From: Zingiber officinale
Taxonomy: Eukaryota; Streptophyta; Magnoliopsida; Zingiberales; Zingiberaceae
Direction: 5' to 3'
Assembly: GCF_018446385.1 (NCBI RefSeq)
Contig: NC_056002.1
Coordinates: 29,064,636 to 29,128,635, forward strand
Length of the DNA stretch: 64,000 nucleotides
Position numbers and translations under genes: made by a program. Under the pieces are notes generated by a model. The model was not told the origin of the DNA. It made no database searches and was given only the letters and a program-made list of their open reading frames with translations. Shown piece after piece: positions 1 to 11,217 of the stretch. Numbering within the stretch: position 1 is the stretch's first letter; each line of letters begins with the position of its first letter.

Positions 1-480
1 AGTTATTTTACTAAGATTTTAGAATACGATCTTAGCACTTAGTTCATATAGTCATGTGAAATTAGCTTTGTTAGAGTGTGTGAGTTCCAAAGGATTAAAG
101 AGAGTTTAATCCATCCAATTCTTAATCAATTTTTAAAATTTTGAGTTCCATGTGTTTTTTTCACAAGCTACTATCATCCTAAATCATGGTCTTTCATAAA
201 AGTCCTATGAATTTCGAACGAGAATTCCAAATCTTCGACTAACTCACACAAAAACATACATCGGACCACTAAATCTTCAAAATCAAATTTCTCCTCGATC
301 CCTAAACCAATTGAGTCAAGATTATAGTCGTCGGAAAGCTAAGGTTCAAAGCTACAATCTCCTCTAGACCTTGGTCAAAACCAACCATCGCAACACGATT
401 CATTCCCATCCAAAGTGAGGAGAGAAGCACACCAAAACCCTCATCAATTAGCATAGCCATCTCAAGGCTCCAAGCATCAT
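1..480. other. intergenic, no gene seen
   Basis: AT-rich sequence upstream of the histone H1 gene. No long reading frame, RNA gene or clear repeat is visible here. Confidence 0.5.
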
Positions 481-499
481 CCTGACCTGAACATCTTGC

Positions 500-717
500 C
501 CAATCTGATCCGTCCGAGCTGCGCGATCAGACGGTCCAAATTTGAAGCGGGGGGAGCAGTCGATCCGTGTGTTGCCTCTGGGGACCAATCGGCGCTCGTC
601 GACCTGACTTCCTATCTGTATTTAAACTCCACCATCTCTCCTGCAGCCTCTCATCCCACGCTCTCGCTTTGCGTCGACTGTTCGATTCGGTTACTTTGAG
701 CTCGTGACATCGGAGCC
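500..717 (+). promoter_or_regulatory. histone H1 promoter and 5' leader
   Basis: A TATA box (TATTTAAA) lies at 619-626, about 92 bp before the ATG. GATCCGTG at 562-569, read on the other strand as CACGGATC, is one base off the plant histone octamer CGCGGATC. The same 8-mer occurs in the promoter of the neighbouring H2A gene. The octamer role is inferred from the motif only. Confidence 0.55.
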
Positions 718-1505
718 ATGGCGTCCAAGGGATCGAAGGCGAAGAAGGCGGCGGCGCATCCTCCCTATGCAGAGGTTAGTGTTCTTGGGATTAGGGTTTG
801 ATTGGATTTGGTTTTGTGGATTTTGGGGGTTCTGATGGCGGAGTGCCTTTGGATCTTTAGATGATCAAGGAGGCGATCGTTACGCTGAAGGAGAAGGGCG
901 GATCGAGCCCGTATGCGATCGGGAAATTCGTCGAGGACAAGCATAAGGCGCACTTGCCGCCCAATTTCCGCAAGTTTCTCCTCGTTCAGATCAAGAAGCT
1001 CACCGCCGAGGGGAAGCTGACCAGAGTTAAGAGCTCCTTCAAGCTTTCCAGCCCCGCCGCTCGCCTGGCTCCTGCGAAGCCCAAGCCGAAGGCTAAATCT
1101 GCTCCTTCTGCCGCCAAATCTAAACCCAAAGCCGCTGTTGCTGCGGCCCCCAAACCGAAGGCGAAGGCCAAGCCGTCCGTTAAGCCAAAGCCCAAGGCCA
1201 CTCCAGCGAAGCCCAAAGTGGCGTTAAAGCCAAAGCCTAAGACGGCGGCAAAGGTTCCGGCGAAGCCCAAGGCGGCACTAAAGCCAAAGCTCAAGGTGGC
1301 GGAGAAGGTGGTGAAGAAGGCCGTCCCGGCGAAAAAATCGGGCGAAAAGAGGAAGCCTGCCTCGAAACCAAAACCGAAGGCAGCTGCTCGGCCGTCAAAG
1401 GCTGCGAAGACCGGAAAGAAAGACACGCCGACGAAGAGACCTGCAGCTCCAGCAAAGGGCGCAGCGACGGGGAAAAAGGCGACGCCGAAGAAGGCAAAGA
1501 AGTAG
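718..1505 (+). CDS. linker histone H1, two exons
   Basis: Linker histone that binds the nucleosome dyad and linker DNA and compacts chromatin. Exon 1 is 718-774 (19 codons from an ATG in good context). An 86-bp GT-AG phase-0 intron follows (775-860), and exon 2 is 861-1505. The product is about 233 aa. The winged-helix H15 domain covers roughly residues 14-80: it begins HPPYAEMIKEAI, split exactly by the intron, and includes SSPYAIGKFVEDKHK and KFLLVQIKKL. The rest is a Lys/Ala/Pro-rich tail with KPKPKA-type repeats, as in plant H1. The second exon has its own ATG, but starting there would cut into the globular domain, so the upstream exon was chosen. The gene is intact. Confidence 0.95.
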
Positions 1506-1978
1506 ATGATTCGACTCGATAATTATGTTTGTTTGTTTTTAGTTTTGTGTTCCATAAATTTAGGGCATCTTCTGAAGACAATTGTTGTGTTTACTTTCAA
1601 TGGGTCTAACAACGCTTTGTATAATTGGAAGGGGTTGATTATGGCAGTGTGATTACTCGACCTGACTTGTCCTGGATTTCATGGAACGAGAAGTGTGAGG
1701 TTATCGTTTCGGCAGCGTTTGCCATCGCCGGTTGTGATTGTTCACCGTTTGTTGGCGCATGTGACTGCGTCGCCAATTGTTGGCACGTTGCTGCTGCATG
1801 TGACTCTCGCTGCTCGCGTGAGTGTGCAGCAAGAGCAAGAGATTTTTGTTTTTTGGTTTTTTTTTTTTTGTTGGTATCAGTAACCAATTGATTTTATGTA
1901 AGTTTTTTTTATGGATCATCAAAGTAAATTTAAAAGTATTTGTATGGTGTTGAAGAGGTTACATGAAAACCCGACTGT
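1506..1978. other. H1 3' UTR and intergenic sequence
   Basis: Sequence after the H1 stop. The first few hundred bases probably hold the 3' UTR. Short open frames on both strands show no recognisable protein. A T-run lies near 1856-1870. Confidence 0.4.
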
Positions 1979-2110
1979 TGCATCATGCTCCAGTGGCTGG
2001 TCAGTCGATGATTAGTGACAGCTGCATCATACTCTGGGGGTTGGTTAGTCGACGATTAGTGACCGCTGCATCATTATTACCCCGAAGGTTGAATAGTCAA
2101 TGATTAGTAC
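1979..2110 (+). repeat. 44-bp tandem repeat, three copies
   Basis: Units at 1979-2022 and 2023-2066, plus a more diverged third from 2067 to about 2110. Each begins TGCATCAT and contains a version of GTCGATGATTAGTGAC. Units 1 and 2 have equal length with scattered substitutions. Confidence 0.75.
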
Positions 2111-2138
2111 AAATAATACAGCAGTTTGTTGAGTTAAA

Positions 2139-2269
2139 TTTTCCCTGGGGATCGAGTTTAACTTGTTTGGAGGTAAGAAGTGGTTTGTGTTCGAGGGTTT
2201 TGAATCTTCATTTGTTTTGAATCTTCATTTTCCCTGGGGATCGAGTTTAACTTGTTTGGAGGTAAGAAG
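2139..2269 (+). repeat. 42-bp direct duplication
   Basis: The 42-bp segments 2139-2180 and 2228-2269 are identical by eye (start TTTTCCCTGGGGATC, end GGAGGTAAGAAG). A shorter duplicated piece, TTTTGAATCTTCATT, lies between them. This looks like a recent local duplication, possibly slippage. Confidence 0.8.
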
Positions 2270-2279
2270 GGTTTTGAAC

Positions 2280-3278
2280 CTTTTTTTTTTAATCATTCCA
2301 ATGTAATATCAACCTTATAAAAATTCATTAAAATATCCCAATGATTAGTTAACCAATGGTTAAAGCTTGCAGTGGGTTTTTTTATAATCTAATTTATAAT
2401 ATATAGTTGTATGATTCGTATTACATCTATTTCAATAGATAAGAATAAGATAAATTTCAAATCTCATTTCTATAATGATTTAAGATTTTTTATTTAACTT
2501 ATTTTATTTTAAAACTTGTTTATAAATCTTACATAGAAGATGCCCTTTTTGTTTTTTAATTTTGCCCGCTCACGACTTTCACAAAATCCTTATCCACTCT
2601 ATTGAAATATCTTATTGCCACTGGCGACCTCCAATTCATATAAACCGTTGAATTTGATTATTTTAAAATATTCGATACCATAATTATAATAATTAATTTT
2701 TATTCTCAATTATATTAATTCATTTTGTCATTGGATCATCTTAACATCTTTCAATATTATGATATTCAATTTCATATAAATAGTAAATTCAACCGTGTAA
2801 TTATTACAAAATACATACCATGCATTAAAGTCCAAGTAAAGTCAAAATACTTGGCAAATCATCATTGAGTAGAAGTAGATATTAGCAGATGAAAAATAAA
2901 TTTAAATGGATAATAAAAAATTTAATAGCTATTATTATTATTATTATTATTATTATTAGTATGCCAATGAAACGAGCTATGTACTAATTAAGTCTTTTGG
3001 TTTAAGTACTGAAATACATTATCTAGTTTGCTAATATATAAAATGCTACTATATTCCAGATACTAGTAATCATTTTGCCCAAAATGCAATTTTGAAGGTT
3101 TCTAATATAAAAATACGCTATAGTAGAAGTGATTTTAACCTAGAAAAAGATTCAAAAGCACCAAACACCATGCTAAATTTCAGATGAACACGCAGGATCA
3201 AACCATACACTACTGTGCAATCATCTCCACAAAAAGGAGCCAAAAACCGGAGTCTGATTTTTCTTTTTTCTGTTCTTG
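2280..3278. other. AT-rich intergenic, H2A 3' side
   Basis: About 1 kb of AT-rich sequence between the convergent histone genes. It holds an (ATT)n microsatellite near 2934-2957. The part next to 3278 should contain the 3' UTR of the minus-strand H2A gene. No gene is seen. Confidence 0.5.
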
Positions 3279-3737
3279 TTACGCTGCTTTCTTTGGGGAC
3301 TTGGTGGCCTTCGACGGCGACTTGGGTTCCTTGGCGGCGTCCTTCTTCGGCAGCAGAACCGGGTTGATGTTGGGGAGCACGCCGCCGTGAGCAATGGTGA
3401 CGCCGCCGAGGAGCTTGCCCAGCTCCTCGTCGTTGCGGATGGCGAGCAGGACATGGCGGGGGATGATGCGGTTCCTCTTGTTGTCGCGCGCCGCGTTCCC
3501 GGCCAGCTCCAGCACCTCCGCCGCCAGGTACTCCAGCACGGCCGCCAGGTACACCGGCGCGCCGCTGCCGACGCGCTGCGCGTAGCGGCCCTTCTTCAGG
3601 AAGCGGCCGATGCGGCCGACGGGGAACTGGAGGCCGGCCTTGATGGAACGCGACACGGACTTCTTCTTCGGACCACCAACCTTCCTCCCGGCGGCGCCCT
3701 TCTTCACCTTGCCGGCGACTGCTCCGCCCGCCTCCAT
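3279..3737 (-). CDS. histone H2A, H2A.W type
   Basis: Core histone of 152 aa in one uninterrupted frame. The histone fold includes [20 protein letters not shown], the acidic-patch region around [20 protein letters not shown], and the docking part [20 protein letters not shown]. The C-terminal tail carries two SPxK motifs (SPSK and SPKK) and ends in AA. That tail marks the plant H2A.W class, which binds linker DNA and concentrates in transposon-rich heterochromatin. Many plant H2A genes have an intron in the fold; this one has none. It is convergent with the H1 gene. The class call rests on the tail motif. Confidence 0.93.
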   Translation of the reverse strand: MEAGGAVAGKVKKGAAGRKVGGPKKKSVSRSIKAGLQFPVGRIGRFLKKGRYAQRVGSGAPVYLAAVLEYLAAEVLELAGNAARDNKRNRIIPRHVLLAIRNDEELGKLLGGVTIAHGGVLPNINPVLLPKKDAAKEPKSPSKATKSPKKAA

Positions 3738-3980
3738 CTCGATCGATCGAACGTGGTAATCGGGCGGGATCTCGTTTAGGTTTTGAAAACGATCGCGGTT
3801 GTTTTCGATGCGATTTAAAATTCCAAGGGAATCATCAATTTATAGCCCACGCCTCTTTGCTTGTTCGCCGCAGGCCCTTGAATCGCTTCCCTCAGCCGTT
3901 GGATAGCTTCAAAATTGACGGTTGAAGATTATTCAAGTCACGATCCGTGGGACTCCGCGTGCGCCAATGAAACAGCCCTC
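3738..3980 (-). promoter_or_regulatory. H2A.W promoter
   Basis: On the minus strand a TATA box (TATAAA) lies at 3839-3844, about 100 bp before the ATG. A copy of CACGGATC lies at 3942-3949, the same octamer-like 8-mer found before the H1 gene. An inverted CCAAT motif lies near 3964. Confidence 0.55.
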
Positions 3981-4556
3981 ACGCGTTAAGGCTTTTCTCA
4001 TTGATGTTGCACTAACCTCGAATCATGTAAAATTATTTTATACAATACATAATTAATAACCTAACATCACTTTATATAAATTTATATCGATATAAGAGAC
4101 AAGAAATTTAAAAATACGAGCACAATATTTAAATTTCTGTAGGAAGTTATGGTTCAAATCTTATAGATTGTTAGGGAGGACAAAGGATCAGATTTGATTC
4201 GATTTCTTATCCTTCTATTCTATCTTATGTATCATCCTTCTGTCTATCCAATTTTCAAATTCCCTTCCCATCTGCATTAGCATAGCCACATGGGAATGGG
4301 GGCAATCGCCCTTAACATTTTAAAAAAAATAATACTATAAACTTTGATCTCTTGATTCACCATCATTCGTCATAAGAAAATTAAAATTAATCATATATTT
4401 AAAAAATGATCGACCCAAGCTATCCATTGATACCATTTTTATAAGGAAATATCATGACTTAAAACATTAAGTATTGAATTTTAAAAATAATAAATTAAAT
4501 CATAAAAAATAAAATGAGAGCGTTAAATTAAAATTAGATTGGATTCAAATTAAATT
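3981..4556. other. AT-rich intergenic
   Basis: No reading frame, RNA gene or clear repeat is visible between the H2A promoter and the left edge of the old solo LTR. Confidence 0.5.
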
Positions 4557-5723
4557 TTATAGGATCGAAATAAATGAGAAAAGAGGGGGTTGAATCTCGT
4601 TTTTAAAACTTTTCTTTTTATCTTTACGCAGTGGAAAAAATAAAACACAGCGAAAAGTAAGAACAAATTTATTTTTTACTTGGTTTGTAGACCCGCGACT
4701 ACTACTCCAAAGCTTACGATCCCTTGGACTATTTTGATTGATCAATCCACTAAAATATCCTCCAAAAACCTTCAGACAAAGAGATTGAATACAAAGATAA
4801 TGAAAGTATAACACACTACACTTTCATATACAAGTTCAAAAATTGAAATAAAAAAACTAGTTTATCGATAATGATTGCAGCTGAAGTTTTGAAGCTTGAT
4901 GTCAGTGTCAATTTTCTACAGTAGTTAGCCATAGTAGAGTCGCAACATAATGGTTACAGGGAGACGATGCAACAAAACGATCTAGGAAGCGTGAATGAAG
5001 TTGATAAGAAAAGCACTGGTCGAGCACTTCTCTGCATTAGGGGCACTTCGGTTCATCCGGGGTGCCTCCATCAACTTTGGTATATGATCCGATTTGAGAA
5101 TGTCGTTGTTTATCCTCTTGAGGTCACCTCTAACTGGCTGAGGGTACCTCCAATGCCTCAACCTGAGGCGCCTCCATTAATCTAAGACGCCTCCAACGCT
5201 AAAGATTTATTTTCACATCTTATCTACTTTGGGACATCTCTAGCCATCCAGGGCACCTCCAAGCTTGCCTCGGGGCGCCTCTAATCAATTGAGGCGCACT
5301 GAACATTGTTCATTCTAACTTGATTTTTTACTTTGAACACTTGCAAAATAAAGTTAGTCCTAATAAAAATACCTATAAATAGAGCTAGCACAAATAATAA
5401 AAATTATGAATTAGATCATGTCTAACATGACTCGGATCTAGTCCTGATCTCAACTTACATTTCCAAAAATAAATCTAAGTTGGATCAGTGCCTGTAATTC
5501 CATTGAACTCGTCCTCACTAGATCTCTCCTACAGTGCTTACCTTACCATTTAGAGAATCACTTGACTCGACGTCTAACCCACCGCGTCTTCCTGCCAAAT
5601 GCTCCATCTATATTCAGCCAGCTATCAAGTCCTGCTGACATAATTGGACTTTTTACTAGATATCAGGTCCTCTCTGACCTATCTATGCTTTCTTCTAGTT
5701 ATCTGGTCCTCCTGACCTAACTA

Positions 5724-6470
5724 TGTTGGTGCAGCGGGACCAGCAAGTGGAAGGTGAATTGCTTGCAAATAAGAAATACCCTCCTCAAAGCTTTCAACTT
5801 TTAAAATAAAAGCAACAATTATAAAATTAAATAGAGCTAAAATAAAAACAGAGAAAAGTAGACTCAGTGTTTAACTTGGTTACAACCAAGACGGTTGTTA
5901 ATCTAAGGCAATTGGAAAGTACACTAGGACCGTCTCCTTCTCTGAAGGCGGAGAAGTCTTTTACACTAAGAGCTCTTACAAGTTGTTTGGAAATGAAAAT
6001 CACAGTTGTTCCTTGAATAGCTGTTCGAGGCCCCATTATATAGGGGTTCCAGAACTTATCAAATCACTTGATCTTCGGGATCAGGATTTGACTCGAGAGG
6101 GATCGGTCGACCAAACCTGCTGAACCTGCCTAGCCTTCCGTCCAAATGCAGCCTCTCTAGATAGAGCATGCGTTTGGTCGACCAATCACAGTGTTCGATC
6201 GACTGATCAGCCAACGGTCTCCACCTGATCTGGCCTGATCAAATCGCTCGACCAGGTCTTTGGTTTATCTTCGGTTTGGTCGACCGATCAGAAGGTTCGG
6301 TCGACCGTACGCTTCACCAACAGTTGGTTGCTGACGTGTCACCAACAGCTGGTCTCTGATGATTGGGGTTCGGTCGACCGAACACTTGTCAAGTCAACTT
6401 CCCGGTTGACTTGCTCTAGTTCTGCTCGCTTGGGTGATTGCGGCCAACCGGAATAGGGCTCACCCGAACT
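5724..6470 (-). repeat. A 3' LTR, left piece
   Basis: Matches the A 5' LTR from 27662 onward closely (shared GGTGAATTGC, AAATACCCTCCTCAAAGC). On the minus strand a TATA sequence (TATATAAT) lies at about 6035-6043, and GTCGACC-type motifs lie at about 6090-6390. The piece stops at GAACT, where B inserted; the LTR resumes at 24633. Confidence 0.9.
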
Positions 6471-7574
6471 TATTGGTGTGGTTAGCACTAACGGTCTAAC
6501 TCAGGTTTTGATGAATGACAAATTAGATTAAGTTAGATTTGTCGTTGTCTAACACTCTGATCGAGTGTGCAAGCGAAGTCCAGACAAGTCGACGGGTTGA
6601 CCGGATGTCTGGCACGAAGCCCAACTAGGTCAACGGGCCAACCGAATAGCTGGCACAAAGTCTAAGCGGGTCGACGGGCTGACCAGACGCTTAGCACGAA
6701 GTCCAACTAGGTCGACGGGCTGACCGGATAGCTGGCGAGAAGTCCAGACGGGTCGAAGGGCTGACCGGACGTCTGGCAGTTGAGTAAAGGTAAGTCACTA
6801 GAAGGGTGTAACTGTGAGGACGCACTCCCGGGAAGGGAACTTAGGCGCCGATCCGACTTAGAACCATTTCGGAACTCTAAGTCAAGATATTGACTAGATT
6901 CCGGTCTCGGAAAGACGGAATCTAAGTCATACTCTTTATGTCAAATTATAAACTGTGCTAACACTTTGTTTTGCAGGATATACATTGCCTCGGACTAACC
7001 TTGTCTTGCAGGAAAAGGAGCTTCTGGAGAAAGGGGGGTCCGGGCGCCCGGAGGTCCGGATGCCCGGAGGTCCGGACGCCCGGAGGTCCGGACGCCCGGA
7101 GGCAAGTTTTATCCAAGACGGGGCGTTGACACGTAGAGCTCGCTGGTTGGGACTTCTACATCACACCAGGGCGGCCGGAAGGGATCCAGGCGCCTCTAGC
7201 ATCCTATAAAAGGAGGGTCAAAGGTGGAGCTCAAGACACAACTCAGAATTGACGATCTGCTCTCCCGTGCTCCTGCGACGTTGCGACGCTACTCCGACAA
7301 AGCTCTGTTCCTTTCTATTGGTTTATATTTGTCGGTATTTTCTTTCTATCAATTCCTGTACTTTAATCTTGTAATTCTATTTTCAAATTGATAGTGATTG
7401 CCCATCGAAAGCACCCTCGTGTGCGGGCCTTGGAGTAGGAGTCGTCAAAGTCTCCGAACCAAGTAAATCCTTGTGTTCTCTTTAGCTTATTCTTTCTTTT
7501 CCGTTGTGCTTACTCGTCTTCAAACGTTTTTCGATATTCACCCCCCCCCTCTATCGATTCTTCACGATCCAACA
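6471..7574 (+). repeat. B 5' LTR
   Basis: Starts TATTGGTGTGG (the 3' LTR has the canonical TGTTGGTTTGG) and ends GATCCAACA. Repeated blocks around GTCGACGGGCTGACCGGA lie at 6590-6780. A palindrome array and TATA box lie at 7035-7211. A C-run lies close to the end, near 7542-7551. Confidence 0.9.
7035..7211 (+). promoter_or_regulatory. B LTR promoter: GGGCGCCCGG array and TATA
   Basis: Several versions of the self-complementary GGGCGCCCGG, separated by AGGTCCGG spacers, lie at about 7035-7105. The TATA box TATAAAA is at 7205-7211. The 3' LTR has the same layout at about 24093-24150, with TATA at 24260-24266. Transcription is inferred to start a few tens of bases after the TATA box. Confidence 0.7.
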
Positions 7575-7576
7575 AG

Positions 7577-7588
7577 TGGTATCAGAGC
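7577..7588 (+). promoter_or_regulatory. B primer-binding site, initiator Met-tRNA
   Basis: TGGTATCAGAGC, two bases after the LTR end, is complementary to the 3' end of plant initiator tRNA-Met, the usual primer of Copia elements. Confidence 0.9.
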
Positions 7589-7849
7589 CGGTACCGCTCT
7601 GATTTGGTGCAACCACTAATCAGACAAGGGGGTGATCTATTTTAAATTTTATTTCTTTTTTTTTGGATTTTAGTTTTTCGTATAATTCCAAACTGGTATT
7701 ATTATCTTTTTGGAAATCTCTTTCCGTTGTAATTAAATCTAAATTAGTGCAACACCAATTTAGCTATTCTTTTTTAATTCTTCCCGCACTACTAATCCAA
7801 AACCAAGTCTTAGAACCTTTCTTGCGTGTTCTCCTGTGTGCAGATTAAA

Positions 7850-9509
7850 ATGTCGCAGTTTGAAGACTTCAGCACAGTGTGTGACCTCCCCTGTTCAACG
7901 GGGATGATTTCCCGTATTGGAAGAAGCGGATGGGGGTGTATCTCAAGACGGATTTCGACCAATGGCTTAGCGTCACAAAAGCTTACAAACTGCCAGTTGA
8001 CAACTCCGGAAATCTGCTTGATCCAGAACAATGGACGACAGACATAAAGAAGAAAGTGTCGACGGAAAACAAGGTGATCAACACGTTGCAATGCGGACTG
8101 ACAAGGGAAGAGCTGAACCGGGTCAGACCACATCAGAACGCGAAAGAGCTATGGGATAAGTTGATCGAGCTGCACGAAGGAACTAGCAACGTTAAGGTAA
8201 CAAAAAGGGATTTATTATTAAATAAAATATTTAATATAAAAATGCATGAAGGAGAAACAGCGAGTCAGCTGCACGCGAGGATCAAGGATATCCTCAACGG
8301 GCTCCACGCGATAGGCCACCAGATGGACAACAGAGACCTAATCAGGTATGCATTAAACGCGTTTCCACGCAATAGTTTGTGGGCATCCATCGTGGATGCC
8401 TACAAAATTTCTAAGAATTTAACTAAACTTAAATTAGATGAATTGTTTTGTGAATTGGAGTTACATGAGCAGACTAACGCCGGAGCCGAGAAAGGTGTTG
8501 CTTTATATGCAGGTTCCTCTAAGAAGAAAAAGCCTGAACCTGAAGAAGACTCTGACCAGAGCTCTAAAGATAAAGAGCACATGGTGAACCTGGTAAGGAA
8601 GATGTTCACCAGGAGGAAGAGAAGCTTCAGCAAGAAGGATCTACAAAAGATCAGTTCTCCAGCCGATTCGAGGAACGTAACATGCTTCGGATGCAACAAA
8701 AAGGGGCACTACAAGAACGAGTATCCAAGACTGAAGATCGACAAAACGAAGCCGACCAAAAAGAAGGCCCTCAAAGCGGCGTGGGACGACTCCTCCTCAG
8801 ACGAATCGGAGGCCAAAGATCAAAAGCACCAGAGCCACCTCGCGCTGATGGCCCGCGAAGCAGAGTCGAAAGATGAATCGGAAGACGGGTCCGAACCCGA
8901 ATCGAGCCACGAGTCCGTACTCGTTTTCGAAGGTTCCGAAGAGGTATAATTTTTAAAATTATTTCTTGCTTGAATAGTAAATTAATTAAATTAGAAAGTG
9001 AAAATAAAATACTCCTTGAGGAAAATCAAATCCTCAAGTGACAAATTGTAAATAATAATCCAACTCAAGATCTAACACTTGAGGAGGAAAATTTATCACT
9101 AAAATTAGAAATTAATAACTTAAAAGAAATGTTAGAAAAATTTACAACAAGATCTAAAAACTTAGATCTAATTTTAAATAATCAAAAAGCATGTTATAAT
9201 AAAATCGGACTCGGATATAAGTCAAACTCAAATAAAATTTTTAAATCATTAATAACCCAACACAAACCAACGAGTAAAGTTTGCGTTCCGAAAGTGTGTT
9301 TGACCACGCAAGTAGGACTTAACCAATATTACATACCTAAAGATAAAATATATTATGTAAAGTCAAATAAAGCAAATCAAAAATCAGAATACAAACCTAA
9401 ACCAAAAAATTCAAAATCTAAATATTTTAAAACTCACCAAAACTTGGATTATCACCAAGTAAATTATAACTATAAGAGAAATAGACATAAACCTAGAACT
9501 AAAAATTAA
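7850..9509 (+). pseudogene. B gag, frameshifted
   Basis: Gag-like protein in at least three frames. The ATG is at 7850; the frame breaks near 7893 and continues open from 7930 to 8949. After a gap with stops, a C-terminal piece is open at 9129-9509. The middle has the Copia gag core (WTTDIKKKV, NTLQCGLTREELNRV, KELWDKLIELHEGTS, LLNKIFNIKMHEGETASQL). One zinc knuckle, CFGCNKKGHYKNEY, starts at 8683; its fourth ligand is Tyr instead of Cys. An acidic Ser/Glu stretch follows. The end has the SKNLDLIL and GLNQYYIPKDKIYYVK motifs also seen in E. The gene is not functional as it stands. Confidence 0.85.
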
Positions 9510-9510
9510 A

Positions 9511-10030
9511 TTAACAACCAATAATTCAGGAAGAGGCTCCAGAATAGCTAGCACCTCCAAAACTAACTACCCGACAGGGTAACCCTAACCAACCTACCCG
9601 ACAGGGTAACTAGGACTAGTTAAAAAGGGTTTAAGTTTAACTTGAAAAATGATACTAGTGAAGTTTTGGATGATAGTACGTTAGGGAAGCTTAGTCTATG
9701 CATGTCTAGGAAGATATGACTTCAACCTGGTGCATTTGACTAAGTGGAACTGACCGAAGCTACCCTTTATGGATCATAACCAGTTAGACCAAGATTTTGT
9801 ACTAAGTCCAGTGGATAGGACTATTTGGAAAACCTCGAAGGCATGGTTACTTTAATGATGTCCGAGTGACTCACCATAGCCTAGAAGTTTATCCAAAGAA
9901 CGCCTATTTATTGAACCCAAAGCTAAATCTGAATCTAACACAAGTTAAAAACAAACCCTAAAATTGAATCTAATTCATCTCACAAAATTATAGGATATCC
10001 TAATTAAAAACATAGATCGGGTGAGATGAC
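9511..10030 (+). other. conserved post-gag module (B copy)
   Basis: About 500 bp shared with E (34372-34905) and, inverted, with F (39935-40455). Landmarks are CTCCAGAATAGCTAGCAC, CTACCCGACAGGGTAA, GATGATAGTACGTTAGGGAA, ATGTCTAGGAAGATATGACT, TTTGGAAAACCTCGAAGGCA and GATCGGGTGAGATGACTAAG. All frames have stops in all three copies, so it is conserved as nucleotide sequence, not as a visible protein. Confidence 0.75.
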
Positions 10031-10640
10031 TAAGAACCTAAAATGAAATGAAATGAAATTAATTTAAATTAAATTAATTAAAATTAAAATTAAATTAAAT
10101 TAAAAGTAATAAATTAAATTAAATTAAATTTAAATTAAATTAAATTAAATTTAAATTAAATTAAAATTAAATTAAATTTAAATTAAATTTAAATTAAATT
10201 AAATTTAAATTAAATTAAATTAAATTAAATTTAAATTTAAATTAAATTAAATTAAATTTTGAATTATATTAAATTAAATTAATTTAAATTAAATTAAATT
10301 AAATTACAATTAAAATTAATTTTTTTTTACTTAAAAATTTTATTGAACTTAATTTTAAAAAAAAAACTTAAAAATTTATTTTTAAAGTTAAACTTAAATT
10401 TTGTTTAAAAATTTATTTTAAAATTAAACTCAATTTTTTAAACTTAAAAATCTATTTTAAAATTAAACTTATTTTTTTAAACTTAAAAATTTATTTTAAA
10501 ATTTATTTTTTTACTTAAAAATTTATTAAACTTAATTTTTCTTGAATTTAAAAATTGTTATTAAACTTAAAAACTTTCTTAAAAAAAAATTCCTTTTAAC
10601 TTAAATAATTTTAATTAAAAAAAAAATCAAAACCGAAGTC
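10031..10640 (+). repeat. B AT-rich array (AAATT repeats)
   Basis: The part at about 10038-10320 is nearly pure TTAAA/AAATT pentamer repeat. It is followed by diverged AACTTAAAAATTTATTTT units to about 10620. It has no coding potential. It occupies the slot after the conserved module, as do the AT arrays of E and F. Confidence 0.85.
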
Positions 10641-10650
10641 AAAAACCAAG

Positions 10651-10765
10651 GGCGGGCGCCCCTGGTATACTGACCCGGGGCACTCAGAAGGGACTCCGGC
10701 CGCCCCGCCCTACTTGACCCCGGGCGCCCGGAATGGGTCCGAGCGCCCGGAGCCCCCTATATATA
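10651..10765 (+). promoter_or_regulatory. B internal promoter: GGGCGCCCGG array and TATA
   Basis: A GC-rich island abruptly follows the AT-rich array. It holds GGGCGCCC, CCGGGCGCCCGGA and GAGCGCCCGG motifs, the palindrome of B's own LTR. TATATATA follows at 10758-10765, flanked by CCCCC and GGGGG. It lies about 165 bp before the start codon of ORF2. This repeats the LTR promoter design inside the element and suggests that ORF2 has its own transcript. Confidence 0.6.
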
Positions 10766-11217
10766 GGGGGGCAGGGGCGCCTCCTCCATTTGCACCACAA
10801 AATTCTCACTTTCATCAAGGCTCCTTCTGAGCTTTATTTTGAGAGTGATTAAAATTAAATTTTACTTCGTTTTGCGGTTAATACGCTGTTGCGAATCAAC
10901 CGAGGTCGTCATTTCTAAATATATTTTGCGATGGCTCCTCGGTAAAATTCTTATCTTCTATGTAAAATTTTTTTGTTTGTTCTCTTTAATTAGTATAATT
11001 TTGTTTTATAATTTAGGAAACGTTCTAAATCTGGTGTTGGGCCTTCCACTGCTAGTGTTGACCTTAGGTTTCCTACTGACGAACTTAGGGTTAAATTTGA
11101 GTCGACCATTTATATGGTCATTAGGACTAAATGTCTAGATAGAGAGTTCTTTTTACATTCTAGCGTTCCAGTTATAGAGGTTATTAGCCACTATAACTTG
11201 CAGAAACTAGTTTACTG

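Noticed and set aside
986..1426. Minus-strand open frame rich in Ala, Gly and Phe across the H1 gene
   Set aside because: It is the antisense shadow of the Lys/Ala/Pro-rich H1 tail.
3276..3779. Plus-strand frames over the H2A gene
   Set aside because: Antisense shadows caused by the high GC content of the H2A coding sequence.
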